Assembly (NCBI GenBank): GCA_015065925.1
Contig: SVPL01000001.1
Location: forward strand, 42,667 to 106,666
From: Oscillospiraceae bacterium
GTDB lineage: Bacteria; Bacillota; Clostridia; Oscillospirales; Acutalibacteraceae
Reading direction: 5' to 3'
Length of the DNA stretch: 64,000 nucleotides
The translations under genes were made by a program, and so were the position numbers. Shown here piece after piece: positions 48,001-55,450 of this stretch. The first letter of the stretch is position 1. Each line of letters starts with the position of its first letter. The notes below the pieces were generated by a model. The model had not been told where the DNA came from. It ran no database searches and worked only from the letters and a program-made list of their open reading frames with translations.

Positions 48001-49452
48001 TACTGCTATTGCATCCTTAAAGGTAGTGTTGTAATATTCAGTAAAACCAAAGCCGTCGTTAGGGGAAGTTCTTAAAGTGCCGAACCAATCAGTATCAATG
48101 GTGCCCCAAAGATTTTCGGTATTAACCGCCTCAATATGTACATTTTCGGCGGGCATTGTAAAGGTTGCGGTTTCACTGAATATATCCGAAACAGTTACAT
48201 CGCCCGACTTAACCTCCCAATACTTAAAGATTTGTGTTTCGGTGGGGGTTGCGGTAAGGGTTACTGTTTCGCCTTTTTTAGCAGTGGTTTTATCGGCAGT
48301 ACCGCCCGAAACCTCTACATTATAAAATACTGTTGGGCTTAGGTTAAAATCTGAAAGATGGATTTTGTTGTTATCATTTGTACCGTTGCAGTTAAAGTGA
48401 ATTAAAATTGCATATTCGGTATCATCCGAGGTAGTAAATTCGGTAGAAAGATTAGCCCATTCGGCTTTAAGGGCTACTTCTCTATTAGTGGCTCTGTCAA
48501 CCGCCTTGGTGAGAAGATTATCCTCGTCTGTTAATTCACCCGATACGGGGTGGAAAACAGAATTGGTATCCCATTTACCTGAGTTTGCCGAGGCTCCGCT
48601 TTCTCTTTCGGCATTCATTATATCGCCCGTTCTGGAGGTGGGGTAAACATAAATTTCCGAAGGATATACGGCGCTGCCGTGGTTTGCGCTTAATATAGCC
48701 TTCCAGTTAAAGGAAAAATCATAGGCTGTGTTGGGTTCAAGCTTAACAACGGTGAAGATTTTTTGGTGCATTGCGCTGGATACCAAAAGTCCGTTACCGC
48801 CCTCACAGGTGACATTACTGTTGGCTACACTAGACCAGCTTTTTGCACCCCAATCGGCGGCGGCTGTATATTTTAATACATTTGTATTGGGCTCAACAAC
48901 CCCTGTTTTTATGAGGCTAAAATCACAAAGATAAAGCCAATAAGCGTAGTTTGTTACAAAATAAAGGTAGTGCTTTGTTTTTATATTACCTGTTGTATAG
49001 GTTGCTGAAAGGCTTGTATATTCGCCCTTGTTTAACTCAAGAGAAGAACCGATTATTGTTGCGGTAGAGGGAAGTCTGGTGCCATCAACATCGGTGATTT
49101 CTGCCATTTCTTCCTCGGTTAATATTGATACGCTACGAATAGAGGCGGAATTGCCCTCTATTATATAGTTATCATATTTAAAGCTTAAATCATATATGGA
49201 ACCGGCTTCAAGCTCGGGCATTTCAATGTAAAAGCTGGTGTAATATGCTCCTTTTACATCAAATTTTGTTCCGTAGGTGTTTGTGCCCTGTGCATAGCCT
49301 GAAATGGGACAATTCGCGGTGTCCTTAGAGCCGAAATCGTCGGACGATATATCAGCCCAAAGGTTTTCTTCCTCGGCAGATACGGAAATTACGCCCGAAA
49401 ATGAGCCAAATACCATCAAAAGGCAAAGGATTAACGATAACGCTTTTTTCAT
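45019..49452 (-). CDS. Secreted modular calcineurin-like metallophosphoesterase A
   Basis: 1477 residues. Signal peptide (SVSAEE), several beta-sandwich modules of CBM4/9-like type and InlB-type repeats (GGTADKTTAKKGETVTLTATP, FIGWYSGETL) to about residue 1030. A beta-rich region follows, then a C-terminal calcineurin-like phosphoesterase (about 1170-1470). Its metal motifs are all present: VVGDVQ, GMGDIT, RGNHD, STHGY and CGHES. No sorting signal or dockerin is seen at the C-terminus. It acts outside the cell; substrate unknown (phosphodiester or phosphorylated glycan are options). ATG 49452 has AGGAG 8 bases upstream. Paralog of the next minus-strand gene, with a similar promoter. Confidence 0.85.
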   Translation of the reverse strand: MKKALSLILCLLMVFGSFSGVISVSAEEENLWADISSDDFGSKDTANCPISGYAQGTNTYGTKFDVKGAYYTSFYIEMPELEAGSIYDLSFKYDNYIIEGNSASIRSVSILTEEEMAEITDVDGTRLPSTATIIGSSLELNKGEYTSLSATYTTGNIKTKHYLYFVTNYAYWLYLCDFSLIKTGVVEPNTNVLKYTAAADWGAKSWSSVANSNVTCEGGNGLLVSSAMHQKIFTVVKLEPNTAYDFSFNWKAILSANHGSAVYPSEIYVYPTSRTGDIMNAERESGASANSGKWDTNSVFHPVSGELTDEDNLLTKAVDRATNREVALKAEWANLSTEFTTSDDTEYAILIHFNCNGTNDNNKIHLSDFNLSPTVFYNVEVSGGTADKTTAKKGETVTLTATPTETQIFKYWEVKSGDVTVSDIFSETATFTMPAENVHIEAVNTENLWGTIDTDWFGTLRTSPNDGFGFTEYYNTTFKDAIAVNKCWHSTFYIKLPSNLKPNTDYELTFKYDNSIQTNASKITRIDVVTEEGLQTANENGYGTTAFKNLSGEIALDRGGWTEFTADFTTGDSDTQYYLYFTTGYCYTLRLGGFNFTEITKNPITVQNGTANVTAAKEGTCVTITANKPASGMVFDRWEVVSGEVVVDDFYSPITAFAMGSKAVSINAVYREYGAKIVYVNTDGTSYPDASNLNYATAEITENADGTETVTINYDKMDGINTFIGWYSGETLVESGEAYTYNPNEVDISEVTAKLLCRNVLTGAASFESYANGTNMRVEPVATGVAPYNDKWGLMVGSNYETENIGFYLKTMGETSTTYYTDIGYDRETGTYYAEADRKTAKYTATPHSGNSMLAISSSYRSFVRKIEGLKPNTSYTMSMYVMNPDEYNFLSSVTVANTYNIKPSYLSVMSNHLIANSQKIAGADIYGFYEEPRSEELFETNVTIKDKSSVQNWKKISFSFKTDDNTDSVYIHLYPRNRNTWYNRCQTYVDDMVCYETAINYAGNAMRAASAEVPQALRYKFSVKNEMLTSYNGSTFKELGILAADSTKMNGEVLYKGNEFAKDVKVNETNYQYLEGDTENTYFTAALYNIGRSGGKIDYNKFATEYAVRPYFVYTDKNNVETIIYGDTVTVSIFDVMYAIRDWPKTTEDLNIVNAMLENAAIRSHYSDWQPDDGWNLDNPNTPTEYDYSFAVVGDVQYITENYPEKLPHIYDWLINNKTDKKLQYVFGMGDITNMSTDREYADIDEQLLRLKEAGINQSVIRGNHDAIAGYDKYITTEKYAYGGDSFESYDGTMKTYYRIVTVGGIKYMMLTLDFFPCTAEVAWAREKVDANPDCNVIISTHGYLDGDMTLLQEKEVYDVEDRVDSEGNALGGHAGQYIYDNLVVPCSNVVMVLCGHESSFGPETKLLTREDGTTAVQILTNFQQPEYTDLRAYGMLAMFYFGNGGETVTVEWFSSIKNEYYMDKYQFSFDLNVIK

Positions 49453-49484
49453 AAACATCTCTCCTGTTTTTATTTATTAATTTC

Positions 49485-49513
49485 ATTATATTGTCAAAAA
49501 TTTTATTTTTCAA
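49485..49513 (-). promoter_or_regulatory. Promoter of metallophosphoesterase A
   Basis: TTGAAA (49508-49513), 17 bases, TATAAT (49485-49490) on the minus strand. Confidence 0.75.
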
Positions 49514-49551
49514 TATGTTATTCTATAAAAAATAGACGATATTTTCCAAAC
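49511..49551. promoter_or_regulatory. Conserved operator, copy 1
   Basis: 41 bases that align without gaps to 54533-54573 with 34 identities. On the minus strand both run from GTTTGGA through a T-rich centre to the -35. The second copy lies beside an AraC-family gene, its likely regulator. Confidence 0.65.
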
Positions 49552-49578
49552 GAACTTGAAGACCACAGGTGAATTGAT

Positions 49579-49634
49579 GTTCAAAATTCAAAATTCAGAA
49601 TTCAAAATGCAAAATTTTAAATTGTAAATTTGAA
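49579..49634. repeat. Heptamer array, family III (eight units)
   Basis: Units in register: GTTCAAA, ATTCAAA, ATTCAGA, ATTCAAA, ATGCAAA, ATTTTAA, ATTGTAA, ATTTGAA. Preceded by an anchor similar to that at 56751-56775. Confidence 0.75.
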
Positions 49635-49659
49635 GATGAGGTTGTATTAAACAGATATA

Positions 49660-49830
49660 GGGGCAAGCGTCCCCGATTGCCCGAAAGGGTTTCGCACAAA
49701 TTATGGGTTAAATTTGGCCGTCCCCCAGACGGGGAATGGGCCGACTCCCCTCCTGTGAAGGGGAGATGTCGGCAAAGCCGACAGAGGGGTACGGGTCTGT
49801 CAGACCGCCGAACGGCGGTGGAAGGGGAGA
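49660..49830. repeat. GC-rich multi-hairpin intergenic element
   Basis: Markedly GC-rich insert with successive hairpins: CTCCCCT/AGGGGAG (49745-49765), TGTCGGC/GCCGACA (49767-49783), GTCTG/CAGAC and ACCGCCG/CGGCGGT (49804-49819). It resembles the dispersed 'CCCTC...GGGGAG' palindromic repeats common in gut Clostridia, from memory. Flanked on both sides by heptamer arrays. Confidence 0.6.
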
Positions 49831-49860
49831 AAAGTTACAGCAAAAAGCCCTTTATTTAAG

Positions 49861-49888
49861 CATTCATAATTCTACATTCAGCATTTTT
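49861..49888. repeat. Heptamer array, family III (four units)
   Basis: Units CATTCAT, AATTCTA, CATTCAG, CATTTTT in register; the last merges into a palindromic hairpin. Confidence 0.6.
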
Positions 49889-49948
49889 CGAAACGCGTGG
49901 CGTTTCGAAAAATGTCCCGCAATAGAGGAAAACATCTTCTATTGCGGG
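49882..49948 (-). terminator. Double hairpin ending the second metallophosphoesterase gene
   Basis: Hairpin 1 has 11-bp arms CCCGCAATAGA/TCTATTGCGGG (49916-49948), followed on the minus strand by ACATTTTTCG. Hairpin 2 has perfect 15-bp arms (49882-49896 and 49900-49914) with loop GTG. Confidence 0.75.
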
Positions 49949-49959
49949 TGCAAATTTAT

Positions 49960-52900
49960 TTAATCTAATTCAAATGTAAACTGGAATTTATCCATATAAT
50001 ACGCTTGGCGCACAGAGGAATACCATTCAACCGTTACGGTTTTACCGTCGTTACCAAAATAAAGAGTAGAAACAAGACCGAAAGCCTCGCGTTTTTGCTC
50101 CTCTAAGGTTTGGGGATTTATCATCATTTCGATTATTTTATTGCCATTATCTCCCGTTACTGTTCGGTAAACGGGGCCATCATCACCATAGGGGATATCG
50201 TGACCGCAAAGCACCAAATCAATGTTTTCATATTTCTTAATAAGATTGGTTTCAAAATACTTAACCATTTTGTTATTGGTGGTTCCCATTGTGGTATTGA
50301 GGTAGCCGTGAGTGTTTAAAATTACTCGGCAATCGGGATTTTCCGCAACAATGCCTGCCGCCCAATCTACCATATCGGTTGTAAGCTGGTCATAATAATC
50401 TATGGTCATTATTAAATATTTTTGACCGCCCAAGGTTATAATCTGATAAACATTTTTCATTGTGTCATCATAAGAACCGGTTAAATTCTCACCAAATTTT
50501 TCCTTGGTTATATAGGTATCAAAGCTTGCAACGGTATCATGATTTCCGCGGACAATCATCTGAGGAAGGCCTGCATTTTTAATCTTTTCAAGCTCACCGC
50601 TGATAAGCTCATACTCAAAGTCGTTATGATACTCGGTGATATCGCCTAAGGTAATAACATACTGAGTGTTATTCTTCTCGGCATTTGCAACTATCCAGTC
50701 ATAAGTATAATGTAAGTCCTCGGGGTGGAAATAGGTGGTTTTTTGCGGGTCGCCAACTACAGCAATTGAGAAAGCGTAATCGGTAACGGGGTCTTTAACA
50801 ATAAAGAATTCATCCTTTGGTTCAAATTCCGCAAAAGCATCATATGCCGCCGAGGCTGACAAAATCTCATCTGCCGCGGCTCTGTCGTCTGCATTATTTT
50901 TGCCGGAATAAATCTCGTGAACTACTGCAAAAACAGAGGCATCTATTGCTGATGAATAAAGTACAATTTCTTCGCCGTCGTCACCAATAAGTTTAAAATA
51001 AGGTCTTACGGTGTAGTCAGACGAATATTTTTCGTAATCTATTTCACCGTTTGTTTTGCCTATGTTATAAAGGGCGGCGGTGAAATAACTGTTGAGGGCA
51101 TCGCCCTCTACCGACTGAATATTATTTTGGTTTACAATTCCTTTGCAGGGAGCTTTGTTTTCTGCGCCGTATTTACCGTTCAAAACAAGCTCTTTTCCGC
51201 CCAAAACATCGTTTTCCATTGCAAGAATACCAATTTCACTCACCTGCATACCGTTAAAGCCGATAAGAAGTTCATTTTTAACCGAAAACTTGTAACGAAG
51301 TGCCTGAGGAGTGTCGGCAGAGGTTTTGCGAACTGCGTTTCCTTTATAAGACATAACGGTAGGTACGCAAATAAGGTTATCAATATATACCTTTGATTCG
51401 CTTGAATGGGTATTTCTTGTGAAGAAACCAAAATGCAAATAGGCTTCGGTTACGTTTTCGGGAGTTGTGAAGATAAGGGTCATTTTGCCCCAATTTCTAA
51501 CGGTATTATAATCGGCGTAACCGTCATAATCCTCATAAAAACCGTAAACACGTTGGTCGGTAGCGCTTACGTTACCTGCATCTAAATCATAGGTGTTTGC
51601 AACAACAATTCTGTCAAGCAAATCGGTTTTAGAGGGATTATTTACGTAAAAACTTATTTGATATTCGGTATTGGGTGTTAAGTTTTGAAGTTTACGTATT
51701 GCAGAACGGGATTTTACTGCCAAACCAAGCATTGAATTACCGCTGTAAGGGGTAACTGTGTAGGCGGTTTTTACAGAATCCAAAGAATAGGTTGCAGTTT
51801 CGGGAGAGTAGGTGTAATTTTTGTAATAATCTGTTGTTTTGCCGCTGTATGCCTTAATAATATAGGACCAGTCGCGATTTTCGTAACCTGCTTCAAAACC
51901 TTGAGATGCGGCATTGTATCTGTTGTAAATTCCCCATTTATCATTGTGAGGTAAAACCTTTGAATTGGCGGGGTCTACGCGCAAATTATCTCCTGTGGAG
52001 TATTTTTCAAAGCCGGGGTCACCGTCAATGGTATTAAGAGCAATAACCTTTGCGGTAAGGTCGGAAAGGTTAATTTCGCTTGTGTTGAAGGTGTATTCGG
52101 TATCGGTGGAAAGACGGGTTTCATCCACAAACCAACCGTTAAAAGCGTAAGCACCGTTATAGGAGTTAAGATCTATTTTAGCGGTGGCGGTGCCGTTGCC
52201 GTTGTCCTTAACGGTAGATTTATGTACGGCAGAAATTAAGTTCGCATAATCTGTGCCGTCAAGGGATGAATAAACGGTTTTAACTTCGCCGTCGTTTAGA
52301 TAAACGGCTTCAATATCGGCCGCCATAACGCCCATTGTAAAGGAAGCGGTTTCATCGTAGGGATTTTCAATTGTGAATCCGCCTGAATGCACGTACCAAT
52401 GACTAAACTGTTTATCGCTATCATCGGCAATGAGTTTTACCTTTTCGCCCTCTAAAGCAAAGGGGTTGTCAGTAAAGCCGTTTTTAACGGTGATGCCAAG
52501 GGAGTAATTTTTGGTAATTTTAAAATCGCAAAGACGAAGCCAAAAAGCAAAATTGGTTTGTATGTTAATGTAGTAATTTGTTTTGGTTTCGGCTGTGGTG
52601 AAGGTGTAAGCTAAGGTACTCCATCTGCCTTTATCTAAGGCAAGATTTGTGCCAATACGAACACCCGTACCTGCGCTGGCGTAACCGTTAGCATCAACTT
52701 TGGCAATTTCTTCCTCTGTCAAAATATCTATTTTTTGAATAGAACCCGGTTTATTTGCATCTACAATATTATCATACTTAAAGGAAATATTATATTCTTC
52801 GTTGGTCTCAAGCTGAGGAAGCTTTATATAAAAGCTTGTATAATATGCATTTTTCACATTAAAGGCGGTACCGTAGTCACCGTCCTGATATTCTGCAAAA

Positions 52901-54453
52901 CCAAAGCCATTAGTTAAAGATTTATCGTTTGAACCAAAGTAGGAGGTATCAATATTATGAAGCAGATTTTCATAATATTCCGCCTTAACGCTTACGGCAG
53001 AATCGGGCATTAAGAATGTGGTGGTAAGGGCAGAAAAATCTACCAGCTCGGCATCACCTACAATATTTTCCCATCCCATAAATTTTTGCGCAGAGGTAGG
53101 TGTAGCGGTAATTGTTATTTCTTCGCCAATTTTAGCCGTTTCCTTGTCGGCGGTACCGCCCGATATAACTATTGGTCGGGAAACCGTCTCTTTAAGCACA
53201 AAATCACAAAGATACAAATTGTAGCAATAGCCTGTTTTTATATTTATGTAATAGTTTGTGGCTTCAGAGCCGGTTGTAAAGTATGCAGAGAACAGACTCC
53301 ATTCACCCTTATCAAGAGGAATGTTTTTACCTATTGGAGTGATGGATGTATCGGTAACCTTGCCGTTAGCGTCAACATTTGCTAATTGGTCTTCATTTAA
53401 AATATGTATTCTTTCAATGTTACCGGGGGTTACAACCTGAATATCATTGTCGTATCTGAAGCCTATATAATATTCGGTATTTGGCTTTAATTCGGGCAAG
53501 GAAACATAAAATGTTGTGTAATAGCTGTCCCTTATTCTGTATTTGGTGCTGTATTTACCGTCTGTCATAGCCGTAAAGCCAAAGTCGGTGGTGGTGGGAG
53601 TCTGGTCCTTAGAGCCAAAATCGGCGGTGCTTATATCTGCAAGTAAATTAGGCATAGGAGTTGAGGTTAATTCCCCATCTAAACCGTAATTAGCCTTAAC
53701 AGAAACATCGCCCGAAGGCATTGTGAAGGTGGTTGTTTCGGCAGAGGAATCTGCAAAGGTAACATTGCCTATAAGGTCGGTCCAACCTGTAAAGGACTGA
53801 CCTTCCAGGGGGGTTGCGGTCAGGGTAACCATTTCGCCCTTTTTAGCCGTTTGTTTATCGGCAGTACCGCCCGAAACGGTTACATTATAAACATCGCCGT
53901 CTAATAATTTGAAATCGCAAAGACGAAGCCAGTAAGCATAGTTGGTTTGAATGTTTATATAATAATCGGTAGCTTCGCTTTTTGTGGTAAAATTAGCCGT
54001 TAAGGTTGACCATTCTCCCTTATCCAAAGCAAGATTTGTACCAAGACGGGTACCTGTTCCCTGTGTAACATATCCGTTTGCATCACAGGTGGCGATTTCA
54101 GCGGCAGTTAAAAGGTCAACCTTTAAAATAGATGCAGCTGTGCTTGTTTTGATATTATCATATCTAAAGCTAAGCTTATATTCGCTACTTACATTAAGGG
54201 ACGGTAGTTTAATGTAAAAAGAGGTAAAATATGCCATTTTTACATTAAAGGCTTTGCCGTACACTCCGTCTTTATATTCTTCAAAACCGAATTTGGTGGT
54301 TCCGTCGGTTGGCGGAGTTTGGTCATTGCTTCCAAAATCATTCACCGAAATATCTTCTAAATAATTAATCGCTTCGGCAGATACAGCAAAAGTTCCCGAA
54401 ATAGAACATATTACCATTAAAAAGCATAAAATAAAGGATAATATTTTTTTCAT
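49960..54453 (-). CDS. Secreted modular calcineurin-like metallophosphoesterase B
   Basis: 1497 residues, paralog of the gene at 45019. Signal peptide (AVSAEAI), then three or more copies of a module with the pattern DISxxDFGSxDQT...YYTSFYIKLPxL, alternating with InlB-type repeats (GGTADKQTAKKGEMVTLTATP). A further CBM-like module follows, then a C-terminal calcineurin-like phosphoesterase with VVGDPQ, TLGDIT, RGNHD, NTHGY and CGHDI. No anchor motif seen. The start is taken as ATG 54453 before the MKKILSF signal peptide; GGGAGG lies 13 bases away, a little far. The internal module repeats suggest growth by duplication. Controlled by the shared operator next to the AraC-type gene. Confidence 0.85.
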   Translation of the reverse strand: MKKILSFILCFLMVICSISGTFAVSAEAINYLEDISVNDFGSNDQTPPTDGTTKFGFEEYKDGVYGKAFNVKMAYFTSFYIKLPSLNVSSEYKLSFRYDNIKTSTAASILKVDLLTAAEIATCDANGYVTQGTGTRLGTNLALDKGEWSTLTANFTTKSEATDYYINIQTNYAYWLRLCDFKLLDGDVYNVTVSGGTADKQTAKKGEMVTLTATPLEGQSFTGWTDLIGNVTFADSSAETTTFTMPSGDVSVKANYGLDGELTSTPMPNLLADISTADFGSKDQTPTTTDFGFTAMTDGKYSTKYRIRDSYYTTFYVSLPELKPNTEYYIGFRYDNDIQVVTPGNIERIHILNEDQLANVDANGKVTDTSITPIGKNIPLDKGEWSLFSAYFTTGSEATNYYINIKTGYCYNLYLCDFVLKETVSRPIVISGGTADKETAKIGEEITITATPTSAQKFMGWENIVGDAELVDFSALTTTFLMPDSAVSVKAEYYENLLHNIDTSYFGSNDKSLTNGFGFAEYQDGDYGTAFNVKNAYYTSFYIKLPQLETNEEYNISFKYDNIVDANKPGSIQKIDILTEEEIAKVDANGYASAGTGVRIGTNLALDKGRWSTLAYTFTTAETKTNYYINIQTNFAFWLRLCDFKITKNYSLGITVKNGFTDNPFALEGEKVKLIADDSDKQFSHWYVHSGGFTIENPYDETASFTMGVMAADIEAVYLNDGEVKTVYSSLDGTDYANLISAVHKSTVKDNGNGTATAKIDLNSYNGAYAFNGWFVDETRLSTDTEYTFNTSEINLSDLTAKVIALNTIDGDPGFEKYSTGDNLRVDPANSKVLPHNDKWGIYNRYNAASQGFEAGYENRDWSYIIKAYSGKTTDYYKNYTYSPETATYSLDSVKTAYTVTPYSGNSMLGLAVKSRSAIRKLQNLTPNTEYQISFYVNNPSKTDLLDRIVVANTYDLDAGNVSATDQRVYGFYEDYDGYADYNTVRNWGKMTLIFTTPENVTEAYLHFGFFTRNTHSSESKVYIDNLICVPTVMSYKGNAVRKTSADTPQALRYKFSVKNELLIGFNGMQVSEIGILAMENDVLGGKELVLNGKYGAENKAPCKGIVNQNNIQSVEGDALNSYFTAALYNIGKTNGEIDYEKYSSDYTVRPYFKLIGDDGEEIVLYSSAIDASVFAVVHEIYSGKNNADDRAAADEILSASAAYDAFAEFEPKDEFFIVKDPVTDYAFSIAVVGDPQKTTYFHPEDLHYTYDWIVANAEKNNTQYVITLGDITEYHNDFEYELISGELEKIKNAGLPQMIVRGNHDTVASFDTYITKEKFGENLTGSYDDTMKNVYQIITLGGQKYLIMTIDYYDQLTTDMVDWAAGIVAENPDCRVILNTHGYLNTTMGTTNNKMVKYFETNLIKKYENIDLVLCGHDIPYGDDGPVYRTVTGDNGNKIIEMMINPQTLEEQKREAFGLVSTLYFGNDGKTVTVEWYSSVRQAYYMDKFQFTFELD

Positions 54454-54506
54454 AATAATATAGCAGCCTCCCAATTTTTGAAATAAAATTATCATTCAAC
54501 ACAAAG

Positions 54507-54535
54507 ATTATAACATATTGACATTACTTTTTCGA
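54507..54535 (-). promoter_or_regulatory. Promoter of metallophosphoesterase B
   Basis: TCGAAA (54530-54535), 17 bases, TATAAT (54507-54512) on the minus strand; weak -35, as in activator-dependent promoters. Confidence 0.7.
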
Positions 54536-54546
54536 TATGCTATTAT
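54518..54546 (+). promoter_or_regulatory. Promoter of the AraC-type regulator gene
   Basis: TTGACA (54518-54523), 17 bases, TATTAT (54541-54546). It overlaps the divergent promoter and the conserved operator. Confidence 0.75.
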
Positions 54547-54573
54547 ATAAAAAACCGACGGTATTGTCCAAAC
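54533..54573. promoter_or_regulatory. Conserved operator, copy 2
   Basis: Same 41-base block as 49511-49551. It lies upstream of the minus-strand promoter and covers the -10 and start region of the plus-strand regulator gene. Binding here could activate one and repress the other. Confidence 0.65.
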
Positions 54574-54602
54574 TATTTACATTTTTTGGAGGATATTATA
54601 TT

Positions 54603-55370
54603 ATGAAGGATATTGTTTTAAATAATAAATCAATCTGGATAGACGGCGCCTCCTCCGAGTGGGAAGCGGTTTATGATGCCACCACCCCTCTTGGTATTTA
54701 CAAGTTTGTATGCGTAAAAAGGGGATTTATTACGGTATATTCCAAAAATCGCGAGTTTAGGGTTAACAGCGGTGAGGCAATTTTTCTTCCTCTGGGGGAC
54801 CCATTTAAAATAATTTTAAGCGAGGAAAATGGCGGAACATTTGTTATTAGAATAAGCTACCGTTATTTTCCCAATGTGGACCATTACGACTACAAAATGC
54901 AAACCTTTAAGCTAAACCAAAAAACCATTGAATATATTGAGGAGCTAAAGGCTTTTAAAAGAGATTTGGTAAACAGCGAATTTATTTGGAAGGCTTACAG
55001 ACTTTTGGACGAATTTGAAAAGCTGATGAATAAAAATCAGGAAATCGGCGCCTTAAAGATTGAAAAAGCCCTTGATTATATGCGGGAGCACGACCGCTAC
55101 AATATTCCCGAGCTTGCAAAAATGTGTAATATGAGCCGTTCTGCATTTTATGATGTTTTCACGAAGGTGGTTGGATGCACCCCCATAGAAACAAAGCACC
55201 GCTTTCAAGCCCATAAAGCCGAACTGCTTTTAAAATCCACCGATTTAACGGTGGACGAAATCGCCGAAAGGGTTGGTTTTAACTCTACCGCCCATTTCAG
55301 AAAGGTTTTTTACAGCCGTTATCACTGCTCACCAAGCCAAATAAGACAAAGAGGAAAATTAAAAACATAA
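54603..55370 (+). CDS. AraC-family transcriptional regulator (divergent from MPE B)
   Basis: 255 residues. The N-terminal half looks like a cupin-type ligand domain (GEAIFLPLGDPFKIIL). The C-terminal half is an AraC-type double helix-turn-helix (about 160-255: IPELAKMCNMSRSAFYDVFTKVVG and VDEIAERVGFNSTAHFRKVFYSRYHCSPSQIR). The start is ATG 54603, with GGAGG 10 bases upstream. The longer frame from 54537 would cross the promoter and operator. It probably binds the 41-base block found before both metallophosphoesterase genes and represses itself (inference). Confidence 0.9.
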   Translation: MKDIVLNNKSIWIDGASSEWEAVYDATTPLGIYKFVCVKRGFITVYSKNREFRVNSGEAIFLPLGDPFKIILSEENGGTFVIRISYRYFPNVDHYDYKMQTFKLNQKTIEYIEELKAFKRDLVNSEFIWKAYRLLDEFEKLMNKNQEIGALKIEKALDYMREHDRYNIPELAKMCNMSRSAFYDVFTKVVGCTPIETKHRFQAHKAELLLKSTDLTVDEIAERVGFNSTAHFRKVFYSRYHCSPSQIRQRGKLKT

Positions 55371-55384
55371 GCCCATTTTCAGTA

Positions 55385-55413
55385 TTGATTTTAGGATAAT
55401 TTTCTGTTAAAAT
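55385..55413 (+). promoter_or_regulatory. rarA promoter
   Basis: TTGATT (55385-55390), 17 bases, TAAAAT (55408-55413). Confidence 0.6.
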
Positions 55414-55450
55414 TTATGATATGCAAATTATTTAAAAGGAGGTAGTGCAA

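Larger units (their letters stand above)
49453..49959. other. 507-base intergenic region built of promoter and repeats
   Basis: From low to high coordinates: promoter and operator of metallophosphoesterase A, a 25-base anchor (49555-49579), an eight-unit heptamer array, a GC-rich multi-hairpin element, a four-unit heptamer array, and two hairpins that end the upstream paralog. A 60-codon frame in the GC-rich part is not credible as a gene. Confidence 0.7.

Noticed and set aside
49579..49634. CRISPR array
   Set aside because: Units are only seven bases, contiguous and without spacers; no cas genes nearby.
49677..49859. 60-codon plus-strand frame in the GC-rich element
   Set aside because: It runs through hairpin repeats, has no ribosome site and an unlikely composition; such frames arise in palindromic repeats.
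54537..54602. Longer start for the AraC-type regulator
   Set aside because: The segment covers the promoter -10 region and operator; GGAGG points to ATG 54603.
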